A stretch of 64,000 nt of DNA. Source: Trileptium ribeirensis (Eukaryota; Nematoda; Enoplea; Enoplida; Thoracostomopsidae). The stretch spans positions 1 to 64,000 of the forward strand of contig JASANE010011530.1 in assembly GCA_030248225.1 (NCBI GenBank), read 5' to 3'. The position numbers and the translations under genes were made by a program. The notes below the pieces were generated by a model. It was given only the letters and a program-made list of their open reading frames with translations. It made no database searches and had not been told where the DNA came from. Positions 48,469-60,045 of the stretch are shown here, piece after piece. Positions within the stretch are counted from its first letter, which is position 1, and each line of letters starts with the position of its first letter.

Positions 48469-48910
48469 CTAGAAATACATTACGTTTTAGAAAATTCTTG
48501 GTTTATGGAATTTCTGATCGGTCTTGAGCAATTATTTTAAAAACACTACTTTCAAAAATTAAGAAGCGTTTCAAATTTAAATCATTGTCAGTAATTGTAG
48601 AATCATATCATGGTTTATGCGATACATGTCAAACAGATCGCTAGTGGCAACTACGTCTATATCAAAGTCGAAAAGTTATTTTTCGAAGTTGTTGCATTAC
48701 GACGGAGATGTCTATCAATGGGTGGACAGTTGTTGACGTCCTTATAAAACTTCGGACGCTAGGTGTTACGGACAGCACGAAAGGGTTGCTTCGAAATTTG
48801 CCGCTACTGGCGAACACAGCTGCTTTTTGTATGGCAGACACTTAGTGGGCAACCGATAAATATTTAAGTTTAAATGCAAGAACTGATTTTTAAAAAAATA
48901 TCATTTGTAC

Positions 48911-49088
48911 CTGTTTAAAATTCATCGAACGGGCCAAGTCAATGTCGCTCGTCACGTCACCCTTGAGCAACGAAACCACAATCGTCAAACCCTGACCTTT
49001 TTTCAGCTGCGACGCAAGTGTAAATAGACGGCGCGATTTTTGTTCAATGTCTTCGGCGTTCGGCTTCATAAGGATCATAAGTTGCGGT
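48911..49088 (-). CDS. KCC: K-Cl cotransporter, cytoplasmic domain exon
   Basis: Acceptor GGTTTTTTAG, donor CAG|GTACAA; one base plus 59 codons. PQLMILMKP, then LFTLASQLKKGQGLTIVVSL and LKGD match KCC WRPQLLVL...LLSLTSQLKAGKGLTIV.S...G at the start of the cytoplasmic domain. Confidence 0.95.
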
Positions 49089-49747
49089 CTAAAAAACCAT
49101 TACACTTCATCCATGCTGGTAATAATTAATCACCATGACAATGAACACCAAGAGCGAGTTTATGCTTTATATTTGAACAAGTTAGGCCTTCAATATGTAC
49201 ACAGTAAGTATTTGTTTTGTTAGAGAAATAATAAGATAGATGCAGGAGCTGTGCCGGTTTGTACATATTTCGAAACGCACCATTATCCCATTGTTAATTT
49301 TTTGGTGTCTGATTTAAATAACATATATTAGCAATAAGGTTGTTTGTAAAGAAATGTTAAAGCGTGATTCACTAAAAATCAACTAAGGTTGCTAGATCGT
49401 ACTGTACATCAATGCGACGTGCGCGATAACAAAACAGGTTCGCTATTTTTAAAATATATTATAACTTTAATGTCATGAATACCGATCAAAACGATTACCA
49501 CAATAAATTTTTATGTGCTGGCAAATTGAACGACGCTAACTTTTCATATCAACCGTTAACCAACTCCATTTGAGAATTCCAAATCGATTTTTGCCAAAAA
49601 CGTAAACGAATAAAAAATAAGTCTGTATCATTTTTCAAAAACTATCATCAAGGATCATCAATCCATAATGGACACTTGATAAAGGGTACGACACTTATCA
49701 TACAAATGTGCATGGGAATTGGAGGATTATGGCCTCTGCGGCTTGAA

Positions 49748-49868
49748 CGTTGCCATTCCACCTAGGAGGTAGCATGGTTACTTTGGGCACCGCACGCGCT
49801 TCGGGACGTGGTCGTTCCTTCTGGAAGGTAGCCATGTCTTCTTTCGGCACCGCACTCCTCCCGGACCG
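49748..49868. repeat. Diverged 60-bp tandem duplication, GC-rich
   Basis: (A/G)GGTAGC(C)ATG-----CTTT(G/C)GGCACCGCAC occurs twice, with GCACCGCAC at 49,787 and 49,847. Both halves also carry CACCTAGGAGGT- or CTTCTGGAAGG-type short palindromes. Confidence 0.65.
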
Positions 49869-50235
49869 AAGGCACGCGCAAAAATTTTGACAAAAATCGA
49901 GTATGAAAAATTGAGCGAAATAGACACAAAGCGTGGGAAGATTGGAAAAAAATGAGGGGAAGTTAGCAGAAATCGGAGCGAAATTGATAAAAATTTATTA
50001 GAACATGTATTTGGTTCGAAAATCTAAAATTTATCACTCCGTGTCGACCTTCCCTCCCACAAAGCACCAATTATCGCCACTGGGACCTTGGGCCTTTAGT
50101 GCATGTAAGGACACAGTCATACTTGCTAGATTGTATGCATTGTAAGATGACACACTCGATTATCCTGTAACAGCCATCGTATCACTTCATTCGTCTACAA
50201 TCCATCGTGAATTCTTTTTATCATGATCATCTTAC

Positions 50236-50340
50236 CTCCAATTTTTGGGATGCGGATCGGTTTCTTGAATTCGTAGCAAACTGTATTGAGCAGTTGACAG
50301 TGCCAAACCTCGAATTCCGTCACCCCATTCTTTTTTCGCC
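50236..50340 (-). CDS. KCC: K-Cl cotransporter, exon following TM12
   Basis: Acceptor ATGTTTTCAG, donor GGAG|GTAAGA. G completes Gly, then [35 protein letters not shown]. This is the hallmark KCC segment [36 protein letters not shown] linking the membrane domain to the cytoplasmic domain. Confidence 0.97.
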
Positions 50341-50729
50341 CTGAAAACATAAGCGAAGAGGTAGACTATGGGGCTTATTGACACAATAATTTTCACTAAA
50401 ATATATTAAGAAAGAACTGCATTGCCCACAATATCGCAAAACCGCTATGTCTATAAAAAGAAAGTCCTACAATATCCAATAAAATCCCAGTATGTCATTG
50501 TTATCACAGTCATCATTTTACTGTTTGTTTTGACAAATAAACACGATTTTTATCTCTACAACTTGTATCTATAACTTGTCTACAACTTTATATCTTCTTG
50601 AAATTTGCTGAAATTCGGCTATGTTAATAGCACTAGTCATGGATGGTAATTAACCAATTGAACCAAAGCTTTACAGAGCCGGAGTTATGAATTCCTTCCA
50701 ATACAAATTATACAGCAATACCCCATGCC

Positions 50730-51816
50730 CAGGGAGTAACCGGAATTCCGGTTCCGGCGAAAATCGTGTTCCGGTTGCGGTTCCGGCAAATGGCAAAAAC
50801 CATACCGGAACCGGAATTCCGGTTTAAAAATTTTGTTTGAAATTTTCCACGTTTTTTGCTTTATCCTGTAATCCAAACATATGTAATATATATTATACAA
50901 TGATCAAGCTCCAATACAACCAAGCAAAAGAAAAGATTAACTAACCACCTGCCGTGTAAAACGTAAGTAGGGCACATAATTTGAGCAGGAATTTTTCATA
51001 ATAACCTGCAGGAGTTTGTTAAATCAAAGCCAGGTCGATGCTTGTAGCAGCTATTTTACACATCCAGAAATCTGTTGGATACGTTTTAATTAAACTGGTC
51101 CAACTCGGTAACAGAGTATGACTTACGCAGAAGTACTTAGGGCATGCTTGGCTAACATAAATTGTGTCAGGCACCCGCCAGTGCGCTTATAAACTTGGTA
51201 AATCAGTTTAACTTGAAGTAAACTAACGTTATCTGCAACGCAGCTAGAAACTGCTTTCTTGGCAATGAACTGTATTTATTGAAGCTGTGCGAGCAGCATC
51301 ACAGTGTGTCTCATTTATAGCATTCCGATTAGAAAGTTATCATCATTATGATCTAACTGACGGGCACTGTTTGTCCAACGCTAGCCTAAACAGTGTCTTT
51401 GACCAATGATCAGAAAATTACCTTCTATCTATTATTTTCTCTTAGAATCATATAAACCAATAATTTTAAATTTCCTACAGAACATGCAACAAACGTATGC
51501 GTAGTAAAGGGAGGCGACTGGAGACAGAGCGAAAGTGTGTATTCTACACTCCAAGCTTTGTAAGCTTTCTGGGTGTCCAAAAATCGACATATTTGATCGA
51601 TAAATAAACATTATTAGCTTCCTCAGTCTCTTTAAAGTTTCAGAAAGGCAATAATACCATCGCAAAACATTAAATTTAATGTAAAAGTTATTTTTAATGC
51701 ATTTTAAATCCACTATACCTTCATTTCTTCCATCATCTGTTTTACTATATATAAATTTCGAAGACCAGGTTACGGTTCCGGATCCGGTTTAAATGGGCGG
51801 TTCCGGTTATTCCCTG
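50730..51816. mobile_element. hAT-like non-autonomous transposon with perfect 8-bp target duplication
   Basis: Begins CAGGGAGTAACCGGAA and ends GGTTCCGGTTATTCCCTG (terminal inverted repeats with the CAGGG start usual for hAT elements). Flanked by CCCATGCC at 50,722-50,729 and again at 51,817-51,824. Length 1,087 bp, rich in CCGGAATTCCGG motifs near both ends, no transposase ORF. Sits in a KCC intron. Its relative at 39.1-40.3 kb is degraded. Confidence 0.9.
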
Positions 51817-52490
51817 CCCATGCCATGCCTTATATTCTTCAGAAAAGAGCGCTGCTCGTTGGATCTTCTTTCGAGACGTGTTTGATATTTGTACGAAACC
51901 TATAATTTTCTTTCGAACCATGTTCGAAGTTACTGGTGAACGTTCGAATGACGAGACGTGCTCAACAACTGTACCAACGGCGTTCAATGATACCTATTGA
52001 ATGAATACAGTGATAGGTGAAAAAATATAACTTCAAATTAATAATAAATAAATTGATGCTGTTCGAACCTATTTACAAGTATTGCTATATTTTTGGAAAA
52101 TGTTTTACAATAGTGTACTATGTCCGGTCATTTATATATTTACAAATTATTATCAATTATATTTATAAATTTTATTTTAAATATTTATTAATTATATTAT
52201 TTATAAATTTATCTGGTTTGTTTATTGGAAAAATACAAAATGATTTTTGTAGAATGTGTCCTACATTATAATAACGTTATCGTTTGTTTGTGACTAATAC
52301 TTCGAAGTCCGTCCGATTATTGCGCTTAGTTTCACGAAATTAGTTTCCGATTAATCGAAGATCGTTCAACTGCGTCTGCCTTTAATTTTTGCGATGCTAT
52401 TAATTCTGGTTGTAACTGTACAATTTTATGATGAGCTAAAGAATCCAATAATTGGAAAAACATAGCCATACTAAAGAGGAAAGAACATAC

Positions 52491-52610
52491 CCGCGAATTT
52501 CGACATATTTGTAGACCAAGGCACAAATAAGAATCACGGCAATCGCGTAGTACCAATGTGACAAGAACATAATTACAAAACACAATATTGCGCCGAGAAC
52601 TGAAAGCGTC
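52491..52610 (-). CDS. KCC: K-Cl cotransporter, TM11-TM12 exon
   Basis: Acceptor TTTTTCCACAG, donor CGCGG|GTATGT. Completes the Trp of YYHW, then TLSVLGAILCFVIMFLSHWY, YAIAVILICALVYKYVEIRG: two hydrophobic helices joined by the family's SWYYA motif (here SHWYYA), ending in YKYVEIRG as in KCC YKYIEYRG. Confidence 0.95.
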
Positions 52611-54203
52611 CTGTGGAAAAAATGAAATTAATTAATCATATCAAAAATACGATTCGGAAGAATATGCATTGTTGGAAATATTATCTTGCATAAAAGATCA
52701 ACAATAAGATTATCAATAAGATAAAACATCTCAAATATCAATCAGTAAACGTACCACTTTGTCCTAAAATCCAACTTTTAAAGCCAATATTCGAAAATTT
52801 GTATACTTGAAGACCACACTACGGGAAAAAATTTATCTAGCCACCTCAACGAAGGGATGAGCTGCAAACTGGTCCTTTGAGCAGGCCTAACGTGTTGCGT
52901 GCAACTTATCGATAATAGATTATATAATTGAATAGATTCCACAGATTCCAGCTATTTATGAATCTTGCTATCATTCAAAGACACAGCGATAGCCGGACAT
53001 TTAGGGGGAAGCTTGGACACAATTGTCGATACCGTTTGATTCGATAAAAACAGTCAAGTTTCCAAGTGCTGTTTAATAAGTTTTGAAAACGTGTTTGATC
53101 AATGGACAATTATTATTCTTATATTAATAAATATGCAACGCATTAAGGGCTTAAGTGATCAAACATGGAACAAAGATTTCTTCGATTTAGATCGTTATCA
53201 TAATGGTTAGCGATCGTTTATGATTAATTTAACTAAGTTTCGAGTGCGTTAACGAAAATTGATGATTGATATTAATCATAATAGTAAAGTTTAGTTTCAA
53301 TAATTTCGTTTAAACGAAAATATTTCGATTACGATATGTTTCGGCTTCAGCTTCCATCAATTTTATCAACACTTGATATAATTAGGTTTTAACTGACAAT
53401 TCCGCCCAATAAAAGAAAGTACCGTGGACTCCGCTTAAATAGTGGAAAATGTAATTTTATTTTAAACATATCATAGCAAATAACAGCGACGAATAGTATA
53501 GAACACGGCCTAAAATGGACTACTGCGACCACTGATCTATAAGATTGTGCATCATTATTTGTGTACCATAAATCATATTTATGCTGACATTCGGTACTAT
53601 TTACTTTTTGTTCACTCAGTTAAGCTAAGGCTTACTGTTCACGTAGCAGAGTCTTCAGCGGCTGCAGAAATCATATGAAAGACACGCCACACAACAACAA
53701 ATCATATACGTAAGCATGATCCTGTGGTCACGAAAATGTTCAAATTTCAAAATGCCGAAGCCATGACCGAAACACCAATAGAATATAAATGTTACGGTAT
53801 ATACCGTTTATCAATCTAGACTGATCATTCACAAATGAGTTACGCAAGCCACATTTGCGATCATATTTTTGAGACCGAAGCAGGGCAAAGCAGTATCAAC
53901 CAGACCTGACCACTGCACGTTCGATGATTACTCTATTCTCGCGCTCGCTTACCTATAAACATTCTAGCATAGCTCACTCGATATTCGCTCTATTGGAAGA
54001 AGACAGTCATTTCTGGAGCATCCTGCACTGTGAGATGAACCAAAATACAAAACATATATTGTGCAAAGCAAGATCACAAAACAAAAAGTTAAGTCAAGTC
54101 GCAGAAATACTGAAAATGTGATAAAACGTGCTATTTTACAGATACCTCTGTGTTCGATTTTGGTGTTTTTGCGGCCCTAACGGAAATAATTTTAATAACT
54201 TAC

Positions 54204-54351
54204 CAATGGTAATAGCGAAAACGGGGCCTCCAGTTGGGTGCTCCGAGCAACGTTTGAAAGGCACAAACAATATTGACAAATGCATAGCACATCAAAAAGA
54301 AAAAGTCCACAATCGGTGCGATATGATCGATGTTTGCGATTAATATAGCGC
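54204..54351 (-). CDS. KCC: K-Cl cotransporter, TM9 end to TM10 exon
   Basis: Acceptor CGACTTTCAG, donor [60 protein letters not shown]: matches ILIASLD.[40 protein letters not shown]. The usual Arg-Thr in LLRTPNW is Gly-Ala here. Confidence 0.96.
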
Positions 54352-56310
54352 CTGAAAGTCGAAATATTATTACTACTCAAATAATCAAATAAAATCGAAC
54401 AGCAAGAGTAAACGGACTGAGAGCGATGATTCTATGCCCGATGAAAGTGCAATCACTGCCAGAGATAAGTGCAGAATAACCGAGCAAAAAATTCCGTGGA
54501 AACGAACTTTTAAGATCAATTTCGGCCAAACGAAATATCAATCGGTTATGACTTCAGTGGCACTAAGCTATGGCAGCGACCGTCGTACATACCTGGCTTT
54601 ACGATGGCGGCAGATGTTTCGACATTCCCAAGGTGCCCCAGGTATGTTTGCCTTCCCCGGGTTCAGCCCCCAGGCATGCTTCTGACCGACTAAAAACAGG
54701 CAAATTTTTGCGTGTGAGGTAACAAATACTCCAATATTTCCTTGTGAGGCTCAAAAAATCCACAAATTTTTGTCCTATTTTTTGGCTAAAACAATAAAAT
54801 AGCCGTCAGTCGATAGGCTTTCACTATAATATAATCGCAATATTATGGTATATTTCTGGTCACTCAACTTTTTATACTATTTTCGCCTTTTTCAGTCCCC
54901 CAGGTCAGCTGGGAGTTCCCTCCGTTCGACCTGGGGGAAACCCAGTTTTTCGCCCCGCCCCCAGTTCGACCTGGGGACTTCATCTCGGTTTCCACCAGGT
55001 ACTTTAACGGCTTCTTGGGAGAGCCAGGACACAATTAGTATACAATGTTTCAATGTTTGCCGTAAGAGATTATGAAAGCCGCTAGGAAGCAATGTCGATC
55101 AACAAATCACTCGAAATCTAAAAAAAATTTAATCTTCCTGAGCTCCCTATCAAAAATTATAATTTACGGACAGTGGTACTTTTAGAGCCACGGGATCAAT
55201 TGTTCGACAAAGACATTTTCATCTAATTTCTAAAATTTGATGACAACAACTTTAAATACGTAACAGAATTTTCTTTTCGCGTTCCAGATCATTTAGCATG
55301 CTGTATGCAACACAAACAGATAGCTTTAGTCGTATCCAACGACGTAGACTCATGTTATCTTTCAATATACATTAATTTAATTTGAAAAATGCCAATACTT
55401 GGCTACTTTTGATGCCAACACTGGATTTTGGCAAGGAAACTTTGGAACAGCGCAATCGCAAAGTCGAACGTTCGTCGAGTTAGGTGCAATGTTATATATA
55501 TAATTAATATTATAAAATTATTATATTATTAATCAAAACAAAACAGAATAATTTCCTACTCAGACCAACGACTGAGTTTCATTTTGAATAGTCAAGTATA
55601 AGTAAGCTAACGCAAAAAAATATTTTAGCGCAGCTTAAAATGCATGTTAGCAGAGTTAGGTGCAATATTATATAATATAAACAGATAGAATACATAATTT
55701 CCAGACAAAAGACTGATTCTAATATTACGTAGTCAAGGCTAAGTGTAACGCTAAACGCAAAACATATAATTTATAATAATATAGTTTAAAATAAATTTTA
55801 ACGCAAAGTAAAATTTTTATTACATCATATAATAAAAATTGACTAAAACCATAGACGCTAATTTTAAAAAAATTGTAATGGGGAGTATCTAAAAACTGCT
55901 TACTTGCAATAATAGCCAGAACTGACTACGATATAGACCGAACATTCGATCACTATTATAGCTACCTACTGATCAATCGAACATGGGTCGAGACGAACTG
56001 CAAAAATCTTTCAAACAGTTTACAAACTACAATGTATCAGCTACTGAACTAGTCCTACCGGGCTACAATTATTATTTACTGAAGGAGAACCACATATTAT
56101 GACTAATAATTACTCAAACTACTAATGAATTATTCAAACATCAAAAACTGTACTCTTGCACAATCAACGCGTATAATTTAGGAATAAAATATTATTATCG
56201 GGCGAACAACAGGTAACTTCTGTCGAAGATAATAAAACACTTATAACCAATCTAACAAAAGTAATCAGCTTTCAGTCGAGAAGGCTAGCACAACAAAAAC
56301 TAGCACGTAC

Positions 56311-56436
56311 ATTCAGCTATAACCGCCGTAATAATCAACGCCCTAATTGGCTCATTGAAGCGATTAACCGGTGAAAATATCGACAGCGCCGGAATGACAT
56401 CGTCTTTTGCAATCGAATGTAGCAGTCGTGGAGCGC
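56311..56436 (-). CDS. KCC: K-Cl cotransporter, TM8 end to TM9 exon
   Basis: Acceptor TTACTCGAAG (pyrimidine tract TTTCTTTTTT just upstream), donor GAAT|GTACGT. Encodes APRLLHSIAKDDVIPALSIF, then NEPIRALIITAVIAE: KCC GAPRLLQAIAKDxIIPFL.....GEPTRALLLTxxIAE. Phases fit both neighbours. Confidence 0.92.
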
Positions 56437-57216
56437 CTTCGAGTAAAAAAGAAACAAATACTAAAAATTCTGCTTAACAATTGACGGTAAATCGATTTTA
56501 GAGCGAGGACCAAAGCTGACCACAAAACATTTTTATCCACTACACAATATTAAAATTTACAAAACCTTTTTCAAGTTTTATAAACATAACAACTCAAAAT
56601 CAAAACAGGCCGGGAGTCAGTTCTAGTACGGTGGTCCAGTCCACATAAAGACGATCGTATCAAAAAAACGATACATACGCAGCTCTTAAAGGTAATGATG
56701 CACTAGTGGAAAACATACGTGCAACAGTGTTGTTCACGGTCACTGCTTGCAATGCGAGAAAATATTATACATCTTGATCATTATCTAAAATAGTGCATAA
56801 AGTCAGTTAGCTTAAATAGAAGACGGAATATTCTAAAGAATAGTAATAGCGAAAATTGTAAAAACTTCTTTCATGCGATAATTAGCCCAAATATGACGGT
56901 CGGTCACAACTCGCTCGAAAGCAATAAATTTCTTATAAAATAAAACTTTAATATTTTCGAAATCTTTGCAAGGCATTCCAGCAGAGTACGATAGCTACGG
57001 GATTAAAACAGCAAGGACGTGAATTGCCCTTGTCAGCCTTATAACAACAAAATAATTACAACAACCCGTTTTGAGCCCAACAACCATTACAAGCAACAGT
57101 TATTGCAGGAAAAGTGATAACCAGTTTGAAGGGCGTCATTTTACAATGCACAACCAAAAACCACCTATTCCGTGTTGTAAAATTCATTATGACAGGATAC
57201 AATCAAGAGCACTCAC

Positions 57217-57356
57217 TACATAAACACTGAAGCGCTGCGCCAAACGTTGACGTAAATGATCCGACAAGAATAACCCATTTATTCGGCCAAGCCAGCGACG
57301 CCACAACCATTTGACGCGCCACACCCTCTGTGCCACCGCCCATACTGTCTCCAGAT
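57217..57356 (-). CDS. KCC: K-Cl cotransporter, extracellular loop and TM8 exon
   Basis: Acceptor TTATTAACAG, donor TGTA|GTGAGT. SGDSMGGGTEGVARQMVVAS, LAWPNKWVILVGSFTSTFGA, ALQCLC: KCC LVVGTLAWPxxWVIVIGSFFSTxGAGLQSLTGAPR. Where Na-coupled NKCCs have the TM8 Ser-Ser pair that binds Na+, this protein has Gly-Ala (TFGAAL), as KCCs do, so Na-independent K-Cl transport is expected. The junction reads LQCLCSAPR in place of LQSLTGAPR; alternatively a donor three bases earlier (T|GTAGTG) would delete one residue. Confidence 0.92.
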
Positions 57357-57803
57357 CTGTTAATAAAGAATTATTATTATCTTTCTGAACGAATCATTTG
57401 AACAATATTTTTGAGTTTTATGTCATAATATAAAAAATAATAATTATTGCAACTAATAAAATAAACATTTGTTCTCAAATAATTACAACTACTAAAAATT
57501 TAGAAAACTACCCTTGCAACAGCAGTAAACCCCAGTTTCTGAATGTTTCAGTTATCCACTTACAGTAAGGCACCATAGCCACCCACACACCCTTTCCATG
57601 TGCAACTCTCAAATTTGCAACATAAATTCAGCCATTCATGCACAATAATATATACGCAAATCCTTATTGGTAGCGTCGTTCGTCATGTTAAATATTTATT
57701 GTGTTGCTTTTGGTAATGTCGTATTGTTCCAAAAATTTAGCAACAAATGATGCTACAAATGAAGACTGAATAAATTTCTCATTCTTGGCTACTTGGATTC
57801 AGC

Positions 57804-57950
57804 TACAGTCACGCTCAGAAATAGAAGCAAAACGCAAATTTTTCGTTAATCGTTCGCAAAAAAATCTGCAAAAAATTAAGTTGTCCAATAATTATTGTTA
57901 TTCGCGCATTTTTCACGACAAAATTGCGTTTACTTCTGAGCCTGACTGTA
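57804..57950. mobile_element. Tc1/mariner-like MITE
   Basis: 147 bp, ends TACAGTCACGCTCAGAAATAG and GTTTACTTCTGAGCCTGACTGTA; interior TTCGTTAATCGTTCGC as in relatives. Confidence 0.85.
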
Positions 57951-58988
57951 GAATACGCGTCAAAGTTTTTTTGCCTGTAGACGGGTCTTGATAATTCGAG
58001 ATTTTGAAATTAAAAGTCAACGAACCGTTTTGTAACATTAAATAATTAGAAATCACCAAGCAAAGGCAAGATTCGTTCAGACTGTAAACAGATCACTTTA
58101 CGAAAGCGTTTGTGAAACGCATAACCAATTTACGTGGTACCATAGAGCTTATATGACAAACCAAGAACGAGGAAATAAGGCTTCCGGTAAAGCAACCGAT
58201 ACGTTTAAACAACACCCAATTTCCATTTTGATACATGGTCCAGTGAAGTTATTCCATATAAAGCGAATATCGTGGTTTCCTACACCTCTAGCTCGAAGCA
58301 ACGGATTTACTACCAAGGCCAAAAATAAACTAAATCTAAATCCACTACGGGCGTTGCCAGGTTTTCCAAAGGAGGTCGGTGGGCTCCATTCTACTGACTT
58401 GGCAAAATAAGGTCTACAAAAATTTTTTATTTAATACATTCACAGCTGCCTACTGAAGAAAATAGACTACCACTGCTCCGTCGATAGACAATTTTAGCAA
58501 AACAAATCCGTGTACATATATAATTTATTTACACAATGTGTATACGCGAATTTTTGGTGACAGTTCCTTATTGTGAATTACAACGCCTTTGACGTCATTC
58601 AACCTTTTTGACAAACATGACATAGATAAAAAAATTAAGTAAACAAAAAGAAGCGTCCAGAGCCTCGATCCATGCCTCTGATATCCACAGAAAACCCATC
58701 TCTTTCTATCTCTCGTATTTACACCAATTATTATTGTGACTGATGTAAAAAATTTTCTGATCTGGTTCCCGAAAAGATTTTAGAAAAATAATGAGCAACA
58801 CTGCGCTGTGCGCTCGCAAATTGATAATCATGCAAATCGACTCTGGTTAATGGAGATTGATACGTTCCCTAAACCCAACTGAATTTCATTTTTTGCAAAG
58901 ATTTCATCGCTTACTTAGCTGGATATGACTACCGCTCTGCTATTGAAGAAGCAACACTAATGAAGATAATAGTATTCCAATCACTAAC

Positions 58989-59118
58989 TTATCCAAAAGT
59001 AACGGCCCGGCCACAGTTGATCCAAACAACAGAACGAAGCCGAGATAGACGCACGACGTCGTCAGCTGAGCAGCAATTGTTCCGACAGGTATAGATTTTT
59101 GAGGGTCCTTTAAATCGC
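58989..59118 (-). CDS. KCC: K-Cl cotransporter, TM7 exon (most 5' exon seen)
   Basis: Acceptor ATTTTTGCAG, donor GATAA|GTTAGT. Two bases complete Gly, then [46 protein letters not shown] GDLxDAQKSIPxGTI.A...TS.VY.S.V.LFG......LLRDK. The preceding exon should end with IMAGSNRSG and was not found upstream in the window. Confidence 0.95.
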
Positions 59119-59463
59119 CTGCAAAAATGCAAAATATAATTTATTAGAATAACATTGTACTAGATATTATAATGATCCAACTTAGCAAACGCACTCATAA
59201 AGAAGTTTCAATGCATTACTCTGCATTTTTTGCTCACGAAATCAGGAGCACTTAATACCACACTGTCCAAAGAACCATACTGAAATGACAATGGTCACTC
59301 GAAACCAATTTTGGACAAAAAATGATTAATGCAGCGCATACACAAAGCTACAGAAGCGCACTACTAATACCGTATTAAAAAAAAGTAAATCCATTAAACC
59401 GGTCATAACTAATGCTTGGAAGACAGGTGTCAACGCTATGTAGACTGTGGATATTTTCATTTA

Positions 59464-59720
59464 AGGCGTGTTCACACGCTCAAACTTTTTGCTCAAATTT
59501 TGATCAAAATTTGACGGTGATTTTTAAATGAAAATTACGATATTTCAGAATTTGAGATCAAAATTTGAGCTCAAACTTTTTCAGGTAATACATCTCGTCC
59601 ATGATTGGCTACAGGAGCATTCATGAAATGTTTGAACTGTGTTCACACGTTCAAACTTGCAAAAAATGCAAAAAAGTTGCTTTCAAATTTTGATCAAAAT
59701 TTGAGCGTGTGAACACGCCT
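59464..59720. mobile_element. 257-bp MITE with AGGCGTGTTCACACGCTCAAA ends and TTA duplication
   Basis: Left AGGCGTGTTCACACGCTCAA and right TTGAGCGTGTGAACACGCCT are perfect inverted repeats. TTA flanks both sides (59,461-59,463 and 59,721-59,723), the target-site type of PIF/Harbinger elements. The interior repeats TTTTGATCAAAATTTGA in both orientations. Confidence 0.85.
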
Positions 59721-59721
59721 T

Positions 59722-59850
59722 TACAGTTACGGACAGAAATAATTTTTTTCGCGAATCAATAGCGTAGAGAAATTGAACAGTAGTTAATTTTTGCGAAACT
59801 GTAAGCGGACAATTTGCAAAAAAATTCTTTTATTTCTGTCCGTAACTGTA
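59722..59850. mobile_element. Tc1/mariner-like MITE, TACAGTTACGGACAGAAATAA type
   Basis: 129 bp. Left TACAGTTACGGACAGAAATAA; right TTATTTCTGTCCGTAACTGTA: perfect inverted repeats with TA at each end. Its left TA is part of the TTA duplication of the preceding element. Confidence 0.92.
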
Positions 59851-60045
59851 TACAGTACCTGCCAGAAAATAGCGTTCATCGTGCAATGTTCGTTTCAGAA
59901 ATTACTGTTTGACATCTCACACACATTTTTAGCATGACTTTTAAAAATTTGCTGGAAAGCTGTTCCAAGTCTTTCCGCGGGTAGGAAAATTGTGTTCGAT
60001 ATTCGTTCGTTCGAAACTCGACACTCATTTCTGGCTAGTACTGTA
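59851..60045. mobile_element. MITE, TACAGTACCTGCCAGAAAATAG type
   Basis: 195 bp. Left TACAGTACCTGCCAGAAAA, right CATTTCTGGCTAGTACTGTA; ends imperfectly inverted, TA at both edges. Directly abuts the previous MITE. Confidence 0.8.

Larger units (their letters stand above)
42220..58988 (-). other. Remaining KCC introns
   Basis: Introns longer than 300 bp lie at 42,220-45,014, 45,389-45,945, 46,113-48,266, 48,469-48,910, 49,089-50,235, 50,341-52,490, 52,611-54,203, 54,352-56,310, 56,437-57,216 and 57,357-58,988. Apart from the MITEs, hairpins, the 60-bp duplication and the hAT-like element listed separately, I see only AT-rich sequence with no supported gene. Confidence 0.75.
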
